From: Bathymodiolus brooksi
Taxonomy: Eukaryota > Mollusca > Bivalvia > Mytilida > Modiolidae
Assembly: GCA_963680875.1 (NCBI GenBank)
Contig: OY804575.1
Coordinates: 31,772,494 to 31,836,493, forward strand
Reading direction: 5' to 3'
DNA: 64,000 nucleotides
Position numbers and translations under genes: made by a program. This document shows positions 34,335 to 45,548 of this stretch, in pieces (positions within the stretch are counted from its first letter, which is position 1; every line of letters begins with the position of its first letter). A model generated the notes under the pieces. It made no database searches. It was not told where the DNA came from and was given only the letters and a program-made list of their open reading frames with translations.

Positions 34335-34461
34335 TCAATCAAAATAGTACAAACGCAGGGTGATTATATTAACTTTGTATTATTTCTTTATTCATGCTCA
34401 CGTCCATTTAAAATCCTGTTTATTCAACATACAATCTTATATGATAGCAGATAGTATTTAC

Positions 34462-34599
34462 CTTCAGAACATGTGCCTGGTTTCCACCCAGCATCACAAT
34501 CCCCACGTGGACACTGTCCGTTCACGTTGTGACATCTGTCTCCATTTAAACAATGACATGTACTCCTACATCCTTCACCAAAGGTACCTTTATCACACG
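34462..34599 (-). CDS. RPTP gene, EGF-like exon A, block 2
   Basis: The translated product is identical to block 1 exon A; same splice sites and phase. Confidence 0.92.
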
Positions 34600-35030
34600 C
34601 TGTAATAAGAAAGCATAACAATAATGAAAAACAATCTATTTGCGAATGAAAATAATAACCAATCATCTCAAAATAATAAAATCAGTGTCCACTTCGAAAA
34701 TATAAAAAAACAATACATGCCCACACAAATTAAGACCACTTAATTTATCAAATATTAAGAGGTTTGATGTGGTTATTTGTGTTCTTCATATTGGTGTCAT
34801 CGTTCACCATCACTGTTCAAATCTCTTTTCATAGTTAATGCACATGCTCTTATAGTCATTATTTTGATAAACGTTTAAATATAAATAACATGTATCCTTG
34901 TATTCTGAGAGATATATTCATAAAGCTAACGTTTTGTTTGTTTGTAGCGTCTTAATTCTTAATATATATATTTTTGGTATTTCTTCCATAGGAAATAAAA
35001 CAATAATATATTGGATACATTATTTAATAC

Positions 35031-35165
35031 CTTGATTACATTTGTCACCCTTCCATCCAGGTCTACAGCCTTCTCTACATACACCAGTTACTGGGGAACA
35101 AGTTTGGTGTTTACAATTACTGCATGTATCCCTACAGTTGCGTCCATATTTCCCCTGAGAACATG
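35031..35165 (-). CDS. RPTP gene, EGF-like exon B, block 3
   Basis: Same as block 2 exon B apart from one change that gives VCREGC in place of VCKEGC. Confidence 0.92.
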
Positions 35166-35391
35166 CTAAAATAATCGAGATTATTGATTATTTAGAGAAA
35201 GTACGAATATTCTAGATAGATAAACGAGGATATAATAGACTAGGCCGAAAACTATTGTCTTCCATCGAACCATCACCAATACATATCAAAAGTGTGTTAA
35301 TTATGAGCTGAACTGCAAGGATCGTGGCCTCTTCTCTACATGCTGAATTCAACTACGTTTCGTACTAATTGTGTACATGTATGTAATTCTC

Positions 35392-35530
35392 CCACACATC
35401 CAACACATGCCCTTTCAGAAATGTTATAGCTTCGATTACAACTTTCTTGACATTTACCCTAAACTGGGAAACAACAGTTTTCTAATACAACATATTTCCT
35501 ACAGTTTCTTCCATATATCCACGAGAGTAC
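35392..35530 (-). pseudogene. Decayed EGF-like exon, block 3
   Basis: Third copy of the decayed exon. It carries the same stop and two further substitutions. Confidence 0.75.
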
Positions 35531-35718
35531 AAAAATAATAATAGCAAGCAAATGCATTATTCATGAACAATTAGAATAGACATGGCGGGGGGGATTTAGA
35601 AGACCACAAATTTAGGATATGACAAAATCAAGGACAATGAATAATATTCGTAAATAGCAGACAGTATCACATGACACAATTGTTATTTAGAGAAAGCAAC
35701 AAAACATGCCGAGAACAA

Positions 35719-35965
35719 AGGACCCGGGTGGCTCAATGAATTATGTCGTTGGATCTAACAGCTCATACAAGCCTATCACTAATACGGCGTGGGTTCGCGC
35801 CCAGCGTTGTAAATTACAAAATGGGTGAAGTGATAAAGGTTACCAGTTGCCTGCCCAGAATCGGTGGTTATCTCCGGGTACTCCGGCTTCCCCCACCACT
35901 AATGCTGGTCGTCATGATATAGCTGAAATATTGCTGAAAGCGTCGTTAAGACACCAACAAATCGA
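35719..35965 (+). mobile_element. SINE, block 3
   Basis: Third copy of the block-borne SINE. Confidence 0.82.
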
Positions 35966-36092
35966 TCAATCAAAATAGTACAAACGCAGGGTGATTATAT
36001 TAACTTTGTATTATTTCTTTATTCATGTTCACGTCCATTTAAAATCCTGTTTATTCAACATACATTCTTATATGATAGCAGATAGTATTTAC

Positions 36093-36230
36093 CTTCAGAA
36101 CATGTGCCTGGTTTCCACCCAGCATCACAATCCCCACGTGGACACTGTCCGTTCACGTTGTGACATCTGTCTCCATTTAAACAATGACATCTACTCCTAC
36201 ATCCTTCACCAAAGGTACCTTTATCACACG
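36093..36230 (-). CDS. RPTP gene, EGF-like exon A, block 3
   Basis: Identical to the other A copies apart from CRSRCHC for CRSTCHC. Intact splice sites, phase 1-1. Confidence 0.92.
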
Positions 36231-36629
36231 CTGTAATAAGAAAGCATAACAATAATGAAAAACAATCTATTTGTGAATGAAAATAAAAACTGTAGCCAGT
36301 CAATTCAAAATAACACAATCAGTGTCGACTCCGAAAATATCAAAATCAATATACATAAATGAGGTCCACTTGTTTTATCAAATATTTTGAGGTTTGAAGT
36401 TCTTACTTTAGTTCCTGAAATTGGTGGAATCGTTCACCATCACTATTCAAACCTCCTTTTCATAATTACTGCACATTCCCTTATATTCATTATTTTGATA
36501 AAGGTTTAAATATAAATAACATGTATTTGTATTCTGGTGGATATATTTTAAGCGTAACGATGAATGTTTTATTTGTTTGTAACGTGTTAATTCCTAATAT
36601 CTATATTTTAGTGGCATCTCTTGCAGAGT

Positions 36630-36990
36630 GACTTGAATGATTGTTGTTTAACGCCAATTCAGCAATTTTTCAGCTATATCATGTCGAGAACAAGTTAACT
36701 ATCAATGAGATGATGATGGGGCCCGATTTGTTCTAGACCAACCCGCCGAGATGGATTTTCATAGTGCTAGTTCACTGAAACAACAGTCGGCTGGTAGGCA
36801 TGTTGCTCCACTCGGACACATTATTCTGATTCCGAGTCAACCAGTCTTTTTCCTTAATGCTGCGTGCGTAGCTGAGAAGCAACAAATACCAGTTTTATTG
36901 TCTTTGGTTTGACCCAACCGGGCCTCGAACCCACGATCTACCGCACTCGTGGCGAGCACGCTAATCATTACGCCACCGATGCGGTCTGCA
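36630..36990 (-). mobile_element. tRNA-derived SINE, second type, minus orientation
   Basis: On the minus strand a tRNA-like head starts GCAGACCGCATCGGTGGCGT. It has an A-box-like TGGCGTAATGATTAGCGTGC and a B-box GGGTTCGAGGCCC, followed by a body ending in a tail that reads GGCGTTAAACAACAATCA. No intact cloverleaf was confirmed, so it is not called a tRNA gene. It is inserted in the diverged fourth block only. Confidence 0.7.
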
Positions 36991-37032
36991 TAGTAATCAA
37001 AACATTAATATATTGTATTCATGATTTACTAC

Positions 37033-37170
37033 CTTGATTACATTTGTCACCCTTCTGTCCATCTTTACAGCCGTATTTACATACACCAGTTACTGGGAAA
37101 CAAGTTTGGTGTTTACAATGAGAACTGCATGCCTCCCTACAGTTGTGTCCATATTTTCTCTGAGAACATG
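37033..37170 (-). CDS. RPTP gene, EGF-like exon B, diverged fourth copy
   Basis: Acceptor 'ttttag', donor 'gtagta', phase 1-1. It reads ACSQRKYGHNCREACSSHC, then KHQTCFPVTGVCKYGCKD and GQKGDKCNQ. It is one codon longer than the other B exons and about 20% diverged, so it represents the older unit. Confidence 0.88.
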
Positions 37171-37429
37171 CTAAAAATAGTCAACATTATTTATAGAAAG
37201 GACAAATATTATTGATGGACAAACGAGGATATAATGGACTGGGCTTGAAACTATTGTCTTTCGACGGACCATTAACAACTCATATCAAACTACTGCCTTC
37301 AAATTGACCATCAACAACCCATAGCAAGCATTTGTTAATTTCTAACTGTGTGGGTTGAAATGCAAGGATCGTGGTCTTCTTCATCGAATTTAACTGTACC
37401 GCGTCCTTATTGTGTACAAGTATGTAATA

Positions 37430-38060
37430 AGAGTTTGAAGATACCAGAGGGGTAATCAGAATCCGTAAATCGAAGAAGAACGGACAGCACATAGGTCAAG
37501 AGAAAAAAAGACAAACAACGATCTACAAACCATACACATAAAGCTAACGATTAGGTAACACGAACCCCACTAAAACTCTGGTGTAAACGCAGGTGTTCCG
37601 GAAGGGTAGGTAGTTCTTGCTCCACTAGTGACACCCGTCGTGTTAACAAACCCGGAGATAAATCATGATTGAGGACAGGAGCGGGAAGTGTTTACAACAA
37701 GTGGAACATATCTGTGATATTCTATACTGGTCAACCAAGTCATGGTGGCGAACGTAAAACTTTCGAAGTGATGACTTCAACTTAACCAGGAGGAACCCTT
37801 GGTTCAGTGGCTTCCTTGTCAGCAGTAACCCCTATCAAGGACATCCTGATAGGAACCACACCCTCTGGAATATCTTATCAACATAAATATATATAATCCA
37901 TATGCAGATACCGTTGGAATGTTGCTACATGTAAATGGACAGTTCTCAATCGCAAAATTGAAATCATCTCTCTTGTCGTAAAGTTTCGTTCTTAATCGCC
38001 CTTCACTGTCAATTTCGAAGTGTAGGTCAAGGTATGAATCAGACCTATCTGTAAACATGA
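37430..38060 (-). mobile_element. Degenerate Penelope-like RT fragment plus 3' region
   Basis: The minus strand encodes DSYLDLHFEIDSEGRLRTKL then YDKRDDFNFAIENCPF and LIRYSRGCGSYQDVLDRG. This is the same reverse-transcriptase tail as at 40376-40654 and 43066-43308, followed by the non-coding 3' part ('cactagtgacacccgtcgtg' on the plus strand). Interrupted and truncated. Confidence 0.6.
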
Positions 38061-38864
38061 AGTAGATGTCTATACCACTGATCAGGATTACGCACTGAAG
38101 CGGTTTTCATGATGAAAAGACCACTAATTTAGGATATTGCAAAAGCAGAGACAATGAATAATATTGATGAATAGTGGCCAGTATCACATCATACAAGTCT
38201 TCTATAGAGAAAGTAATATCGGTAACAACAACATGGGGAGACAAGCAGGGACAGTGGACTTAAGTCGAGTACTGTAGGTTATGTCGAGTAATGTACAGTT
38301 ATGTCATTTTGGGCAACATCACTGTATAGAGAAAGTTATGTCTGAAACAAAACATGGGAAGTGCAAAAGCAGCGTCAGTAAAGATATTAATTGTGTATGT
38401 CTTTATCAGTTTTTCATTAATCTTTTTGTGAACAACTATACAAATGTAGCGATATGCACTGGAGTGGTTTTCATGATAAGAAAACCACTAACTTAGGATG
38501 TGGCAAAATCTTCCGAAACACTTTTTTGAAAGGGATGATTAGACGATTCTTGACTTAATAGTTGAATTAGTTTAATAAATGATTACCTATTAGAAAAGAC
38601 GTGATTAATAACCAGTGTCACATTTTACGTTTCATATATAGAAAAGAAAATATCGCCAAAAAACAACACGAGTTGTACAAAAGAAGAGTTAGTGAATATG
38701 TTTTGTGAGTGTAGAGCAATAAATGTAAAGAATATCTCTTAAAAGAACCGTTACGTTTGATTATTTATTGATTTTAGATATATTTGCGTTCATGTTCAAA
38801 TCCATTCCAAATTATGTTATTAACCATAAAGTCCAACTTCAGAGTAGAAATAACTTAAATATAC

Positions 38865-39002
38865 TTTGAGAACATGTGCGCGTTTTCCATCCAGCATCAC
38901 AATCCCCATTTGGACACTCCCCATTCTTGTTGTTACATCCGACTCTTTTCAAGCAATGACATATACTATTACAATCTTTACCAAAGGTACCGTTATCGCA
39001 CG
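38865..39002 (-). CDS. RPTP gene, EGF-like exon A, diverged fourth copy
   Basis: Acceptor 'attacag', donor 'gtatat', 138 bp, phase 1-1. It reads ACDNGTFGKDCNSICHCLKR, then VGCNNKNGECPNGDCDAGWK and TRTCSQ. All cysteines are kept. Confidence 0.88.
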
Positions 39003-39169
39003 CTGTAATAAGAAATCATAGCAATAATGAAAAAAACTATTTGTAAATGAAAATAATAACCAATGTCAATCAATTCAAAATAATAAAACCAGTGTCTTCT
39101 CCGAATATATCGACAACATCAGATGTTCAAACAAATGACGGCCACTTATTTTATTAAACAGACAATAGC

Positions 39170-40255
39170 AACATCCATACCACTGATAAACATTACAAAC
39201 AATCATGAACCATTGATATACATTAAACACACATCTATGACACTGATAAACATTAAAGCAATGATAAACCACTGATACACATTAAGCAGACATATATAAC
39301 ACTGATAAACATTAAAAACAATGATAAACCACTGATACACATTAAACACACATCCATAACACTGATAAACATTAAAACAATCATAAACCATTGATACACA
39401 TTAAACACACATCTATATCACTGATAAACATTAAAAACAATGATAAACCACTGATACACATTAAACACACATCCATAACACTGATAAACATTAAAAACAA
39501 TGATAAACCAATGATGCACATTAAACACACATCTATGCCACTGATAAACATTAAAAACAATTACAAACCACTGATACACATTAACCACACATCTATAACA
39601 CTGATAAACATTAAAAACAATGATAAACCACTGATACACATTAAACACACATATATAGCATTGATAAACATTAAAGACAATGATAAACCAATGATGCACA
39701 TTAAACACACATCTATATCACTGATAAATATTTAAAAAAATGATAAACCAATGATGCACATTAAACACACATCTATACCACTGATAAACATTAAAAACAA
39801 ATACAAACCACTGACATACATTAACCACACATCTATAGCACTTATAAACATTAACCACACATCTATAACACTTATAAACATTGCAAACAATTATAAACCA
39901 CTGATACACATTAAACACACATCTATAACACTGAAAAACATTAAAAACAATTATAAACCACTGATACACATTAAGCACGCATCTATAACACTGAAAAACA
40001 TTAAAAACAATTATGAACCACTGATACACACAAAACACACATATACAACACTGATAACATTAATAGCAATGATAAACCACTGATACACATTAAGCACACA
40101 TCTATAACATTGATAAACATTAAATCCAATTATGAATCACTGATACACACTAAACACACATCTACAACACTGATAAACATTAAAAACAATTATGAATCAC
40201 TGATATACATTAAACACACATCTATAACACTGATACACATTTAAAACAATAATTA
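39170..40255. repeat. Minisatellite, about 60-bp unit, about 18 copies
   Basis: The unit 'cactgataaacattaaaaac' plus 'aatgataaaccactgatacacattaaacacacatctata' is repeated head to tail. It has internal half-unit similarity ('ctgataaacatta' / 'ctgatacacatta'), suggesting an ancestral ~30-bp unit. It is a multiple of three and stop-free, so both strands show long 20-residue periodic frames (for example HIKHTSIPLINIKNN). With no splice context or start these are taken as non-coding. Confidence 0.95.
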
Positions 40256-40680
40256 ACCACAAAGTGATGACTTCAACTTCACCACTAGAAACCCTTGATT
40301 TAGTAGCTTGCTTATTAGCAGTAACCCTCTTTTCAAGGAAATTATGATAGGTACCACAAGCTCTGTAATATTGTATCAACTGAAATGGATATACTCCATA
40401 TGTAGGTACTGCTGGAATGTTGCTACATATAAAGGAAAGTTAATAATCGGAAGATTAAAATCATCTGTTTTGTCGTAAGATTTCGTTCTTAACCGGTCCT
40501 CACTGTCAATTTCTAGGTGTATGTCAACGTATAAAGCTGACCTTATGGTATATGTGGTATCCCTTGTCTGACGCTCAATGAGATAGATGCGATGCACATA
40601 ATCACAAAGCTTAGACCTATTTAGTGAAATGACATCATCTATAAAGCGGAACATGAAATAAAAGGATCGAGTTAGCTTTT
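40255..40680 (-). mobile_element. Degenerate Penelope-like reverse transcriptase fragment
   Basis: The minus strand reads FRFIDDVISLNRSKLCDYVH then RIYLIERQTRDTTYTIRS, LYVDIHLEIDSEDRLRTKS and YDKTDDFN. FIDDV is the RT catalytic box (Y/FxDD) of a retroelement. Association with Penelope-like elements is from memory of the motif style and uncertain. The downstream frame is broken. Confidence 0.6.
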
Positions 40681-41348
40681 ACTCGCTTCCTTGAGAAGCC
40701 CATGTTTGAAGACTGTGCTATGCGATTAAAGAAAGATGTTGGCGAAAATAGGAGCACAATTTGGTACCCATAGGAATCACAACTGTCTGTTAAAAAACAC
40801 GACCGCCTAACACAGCAACTATGTTGTTAATTAAAAACTGGAACATTTTGATAATATCAGTTTCAGACAACGTTTTGGAAGAATGTTTTTCCACAAAAAA
40901 ATAGTTTTCCCTTCCTAAGCAAGATATTCTTTTCTATGAAGCACAGGATAACTAATTATTCCACGCAGTATTTAACTTAGTGTAGGGAATAGTTGTGCAA
41001 CAGATCTTTAGCATTTCTTAGAATCTAATTTTAGATTCTCGAACACATGATTAAGTAATTCCCATGATAAGGGTAGAGCCACGCTCACACTTTTCCTATC
41101 AGAAGAACAGGTTTTGAAGTAAGGAATCAATCAATACAAAGTCAATAAGCTGTAGACTCTGAAATGTTCCTGCTCAGGAAAGAGATATGTACTCTGATAG
41201 ATTGACGCCATCACATTTACATCATTATTTATGTTGGAATTTGTTTTCAATCAATACAAGACAGTTACCAATAACTATTAAACATTATGTACTAACATCA
41301 TCATACCTATTGATAATATAAACCTTGTTATATACACTACTAACTTAC

Positions 41349-41486
41349 GCGCATCACATTTTCGGCCTTTCCATCCTGGTAAGCAACCATAACTTAAACA
41401 GTCACCATTGAATCTGCTGCAATTGTCTCCTTGACAGTGTCCACACTTTGTCAAACAACTCGGCCCATAATATCCAGTATCACATT
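41349..41486 (-). CDS. RPTP gene, EGF-like exon
   Basis: A 138-bp exon with acceptor 'atttgtag' and donor 'gtaagt', phase 1-1. It reads ECDTGYYGPSCLTKCGHC, then QGDNCSRFNGDCLSYGCLP and GWKGRKCDA. A distinct EGF subtype from the A and B exons. Confidence 0.9.
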
Positions 41487-42512
41487 CTACAAATTAAAGG
41501 AGCATAATTCAGGAACCACAAAAGGAATATGATGCAAATTACTAACTTGTGTATTGTGACAAAAGAGATTTCTTAATATACAAAAACAAAATACCACACT
41601 GTTGGAATACTTTCAAAACCCAATATACAAATCGCAAAAACAGAGGCAACATCGATACACTTTACACACATATACATGACCGCTAACCTTATTGCCTTGG
41701 TACAGACACTTCAATAAATAGTGACCGGGTTAAACTAATTTTGTATGTCCAATCCACTCTTCTTAGTAACATGATGCGGTCTTGCAAGTGTTCTCCATGT
41801 GAGTAAAATGTCAATATTCACATATAGCTGGGTGAGCGGTGTTGCTATGGCAAACGCTCAATTCTTGAAATATATGCATAACATATTTAATCTTCGTGAC
41901 ACAGACATTAGCATATGTTTAATATTAATTATATTAAAGACAGCTGATGGCCTCAACCATCATTTAAATATCGCACAAGGCCATCGTAAGAAATAACAGG
42001 GAATCAATAGTCAACTTTGAACCAAAATCTAATTGTCAATACCATATTTCGTCATCTGTCCGCAAGGGATAGAATACATTTCGGCAAGGTGTTGATATAA
42101 TCAGACACACTTATAGTGAAATGATAAGATTAGACGACCGTTGATATACTAGTTGAATTCATTAAATAAAATATGTACGAGTGGAAAAGACATGCGATTG
42201 AGTCTTTTAAAGAAGATATCAAGATTTGCTAAATATACATTTTACTCACAACCTTGTTTATAAACCTTTGTACATATAACATCCAAGTTGAATTTCAATT
42301 CATATTCAATACCCTTTACACTTTCTGATTTTATATTGATATGTCTAAAATCTTGGAAGTCATCAGCAGATAAAATACGTTTTAGAAGATATATTGGAAC
42401 TGTTAATATCTTGCTATTTATTTGTGTGTGGCATAAATTCACAACATACATTTTTGTGTTATCCTTTGTGAAGAAAATATAACATTAATTTATTGCATAC
42501 AATATGCGAAAC

Positions 42513-42647
42513 CTTGTTTACATTTGTAACCTTTCCAACCAGCTTTACAACCGTGTTGACATTTACCAGATACTGAGTTACAAGTTTTGTGTTCACAATT
42601 ATTGCATGTTTCACTACAGTTGTTTCCATATCTTCCTCGAGAACTTG
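42513..42647 (-). CDS. RPTP gene, EGF-like exon (B type), first Cys lost
   Basis: A 135-bp exon with acceptor 'atgattag' and donor 'gtttcg', phase 1-1. It reads ASSRGRYGNNCSETCNNC, then EHKTCNSVSGKCQHGCKA and GWKGYKCKQ. The first cysteine (ACS in the B copies) is Ser (codon AGT for TGT), and the donor is a poor match to consensus. This copy may be decaying. Confidence 0.8.
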
Positions 42648-42839
42648 CTAATCATCCCACAAATAAGACAGAAAACAAATATTTATTACTGGTAAAAACT
42701 GCTGTTATATAAAGAAATTAATTGTTAGTCTTGAGGATATCTCCATCTAGTAGTCACTTCGGCACTGGCATGGTTTATTAGATAGATTTATAACTGAAGT
42801 TTACAGTTCCTAAATAATGTAATCATGGTTCGTCTCCGT

Positions 42840-43500
42840 CATGCATAGAAGAGTTTGAGGATACCAAAGGAGTAATCAAAATCCGTATGTCAAAGAAGAA
42901 CAGACAACACAATGGCCAACAGAAAAAGGACAAACAACGATCTACAAATAACACACATAAAACTAAAGATCGAGTAGTACGAACGCCACTAAAAACGGGG
43001 GTGAAGTCAGCTGTTCCTGAAGGATAAGCAGTTCCTGCTCCACTAATGGCACCCGCCGTGTTAATCTAGTTACAAACCCGTTGATATGTCATGAATGAGG
43101 AAAGGACCGGGAAGTGTTTTCGGCAAGCGGTAATTTGTGACACAGATATTCCATAGCGGTCAACCAATTCATGGTGGCGACCGTAAAACTTTCGAAGTGA
43201 TGACTTCAACTTAACCAAGATGAACCCTTGGTTCAGTAGCTTCCTTGATAGCAGCAACCCTCTATCAAGTAACTCCTGAAAGGAGCCAAAAGCTCTGGAA
43301 TATCGCATCGACTGAGAGATATATACTCTATGCTGCTGGAATGTTGCTACATATAAATGGAAAGCTCACACAATTTAAATCATCTCTTTTGTCGTAAAGT
43401 TTCGTTCTTAACAGTCAATTTCGAGGTGTAGGTCAAGGTATGAATCAGAAGAATCAGACCTATCTGTATCTGTGGAATCCTTTTTTTCAAGCTCAATGGG
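42840..43500 (-). mobile_element. Degenerate Penelope-like RT fragment plus 3' region
   Basis: The minus strand includes MRYSRAFGSFQELLDRGLLL then SRKLLNQGFILVKLKSSLRK and FYGRHHELVDRYGISVS, followed by the non-coding 3' segment. It is the best-preserved copy of this RT tail in the window, though still truncated. Confidence 0.6.
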
Positions 43501-45416
43501 ATGGATGCTATCAAAGAAATGTACCGTCCACCTCCCTCAGGCATAGGTGACCTTAGCGATTTTGTTAATTCTGTTTAGCCCCTTTTATTGTTCTAGCTTC
43601 CAACGAATATCTTTTTAATTATTTGGCTTTTGAATCGTTTTATCTTGAGTGTACCTGGTGTAGGATATTCCAGAAACGTGTCGCTTGCACTAAATGTGAT
43701 GTCTAAGTTTTATTTCTAAATTAATATATGTAAATTGATGTTTTTGTGTACTTCTGCACGATAAAACAAATGCAATCCTGTTCGGTAAATTAAGTCAATG
43801 AAGGAATGTGAGAATGTTCCAAGACGTGATAAAAAGCCATAAATCAATAGAAAACAACAAAACACAGAATTTGGTTTTGCTACCTCTTCGCTAAGTACAC
43901 ATCATTAAGGAGTAAGAGCAAAGAGAAGATGGCTCCGAATCAGGATAATGTGTCCGTGTGAAGCGACATGTCTACCGGCTGACTGTTTTTCAGTAAGCTA
44001 CCACTACAAAACCACCTAAGTGTGCTGGTCTAGTACAGGACAGACATAATCATCATTTTATCAATATGTAACTCGTTCACACTATGATATAGTTGAAACA
44101 ACCAGCAACCACTCACTTAAGATATGAAGGATTTTTCTGTATCCTTTATCACAAGTTGATTAAGTAGATGCGATCTCTAAAGTCACTTAGCCATGAATTA
44201 TGCAATGATGGATCAGTTTCTATGTAACAGGAGGTGAATGTAAATAATTGAGCTACTTTTTCCCTAATGTTGTAGTGTAGGAGACAATGAATGAAGAATG
44301 CTTCTTACGACAAACAGATCAGCTAAAAGGGGAAGCACATTTATTACCAATTGAGATTATGAGTTGTGGTGTTTAACGCCACTTTATAAAAAAATCAGTT
44401 ATATCGTGGCGGTTGTACCTATTAGAATGATTAGAATATATTAATTGATTATTGAGCCAGAACTAGTAAGCTACGGACCGCCTTATTATTCGCTCCTATT
44501 GAATTGTCACTTTGATATTATGATAGACACAAACCGACTTTGTTTGAATGAACTAGTTTTACAAATTTGTTGTATATATTTATACAAGACCTTAATTGTG
44601 AGGAATTGTATGTGGTCTCATATAGCCTTAGGTAGATTTCGGGGGTGTAAATACATAGTCAATTGCTAGAGGCGTTAAATACTTTATTGCACGGTTATTG
44701 TGGCCCCTCCATGCAATTCGGTGATATCAAGTTCTTAATCCTCTTCATATCATCAACAACAACAATCATGAAAATGTCAAATATGCAGCGACCACAATCG
44801 TCAATAAGACGGATATTTTAGAAGATTTCAGTGGTTTTCGGAACAAAAAGGTGGATGGTTTTGCTATAGATATCCGAGTTTCGGCTTATGCCTTTAGGAA
44901 TGTGATCAACCTACAGTATAATGCAACTAACCACCGGATAAAATAACAAAATAATACTATTCATTTCTATGATAAATACGCTTATTCTGTTTCAGTTGAT
45001 GTATTAACAGCATGTCGGAATCTGATAGACATCATTTATTTTTGGTTAATTTTGCGATTCGATTAAAGTTGGGTCAAATCAAACTGTTTTAGATGAAATA
45101 TGATTTCCCAACTGTTTTGCGTTGAATAAAACTGACAAATTAAACATAGAACATATTTTTTTAAGTACCGTAAATTGGCAATTTTGGTGTCGGGATATTT
45201 TGGCTGCCTTCTATTGGGGTGCATGTTTTTAATATTGCTGTGTGTAATTGTATCGTTTTCTCAAATTAATATGTTCAATTTTGGCACCCTTAGCAACATA
45301 TGCTGTACTTTAAAGACCTCGATAAAGAAGGAGCAAGGCAAAACTACCTAATTGAAAGAATCGGATATGTGCACTGAATTAATATAGGTACCTTGTATGA
45401 CAATAAACACACTTAC
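43501..45416. other. RPTP intron, scattered repeat stubs
   Basis: 43570-43700 resembles the interspersed repeat at 62900-63050. 44360-44420 is a SINE tail ('gtggtgtttaacgccactt'). Otherwise no supported feature. Confidence 0.5.
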
Positions 45417-45548
45417 TGTACATGCATTTATCTCCTCTATACCCAGGTGCACACACACAATTTCCTGTCTTTATATCACAAGTTGTTCCATTGCAGTGTG
45501 TAGGACAGCTATAGGCACATGTATTACCATACCTTCCTAAGATGCAAC
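45417..45548 (-). CDS. RPTP gene, first EGF-like exon after the lectin domain
   Basis: A 132-bp exon with acceptor 'atggtag' and donor 'gtaagt', phase 1-1. It reads GCILGRYGNTCAYSCPTHC, then NGTTCDIKTGNCVCAPGY and RGDKCMY. It joins in frame to VYG at the end of the lectin exon (47220-47435). Confidence 0.92.

Larger units (their letters stand above)
31343..36265. repeat. Tandem triplication of a 1.63-kb block containing two EGF exons
   Basis: Block 1 is about 31343-32999, block 2 about 33000-34631 and block 3 about 34632-36265. Each starts 'aatctatttgcgaatgaaaa' and holds, in plus order, EGF exon B, a decayed EGF exon, a SINE and EGF exon A. Equivalent positions are offset by 1650 then 1631 bp for exon B, and 1632 then 1631 for exon A. 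Copies differ at only a few percent of bases. A more diverged fourth block continues to about 39010 (exon B 37033-37170, exon A 38865-39002). All exons are phase 1-1, so adding or losing a block keeps the frame. Confidence 0.96.

Noticed and set aside
36915..36990. A tRNA gene on the minus strand (A and B boxes present)
   Set aside because: It is the head of a tRNA-derived SINE followed by a SINE body. The cloverleaf could not be confirmed.
39391..40083. Long open frames on both strands across the 60-bp satellite
   Set aside because: They arise because the unit length is a multiple of three without stops. The peptides are purely periodic and have no splice or start context.
42242..42451. Minus-strand frame of 69 codons next to an EGF exon
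   Set aside because: No EGF cysteine pattern, no homology recognised and no matching acceptor. Probably intronic chance.
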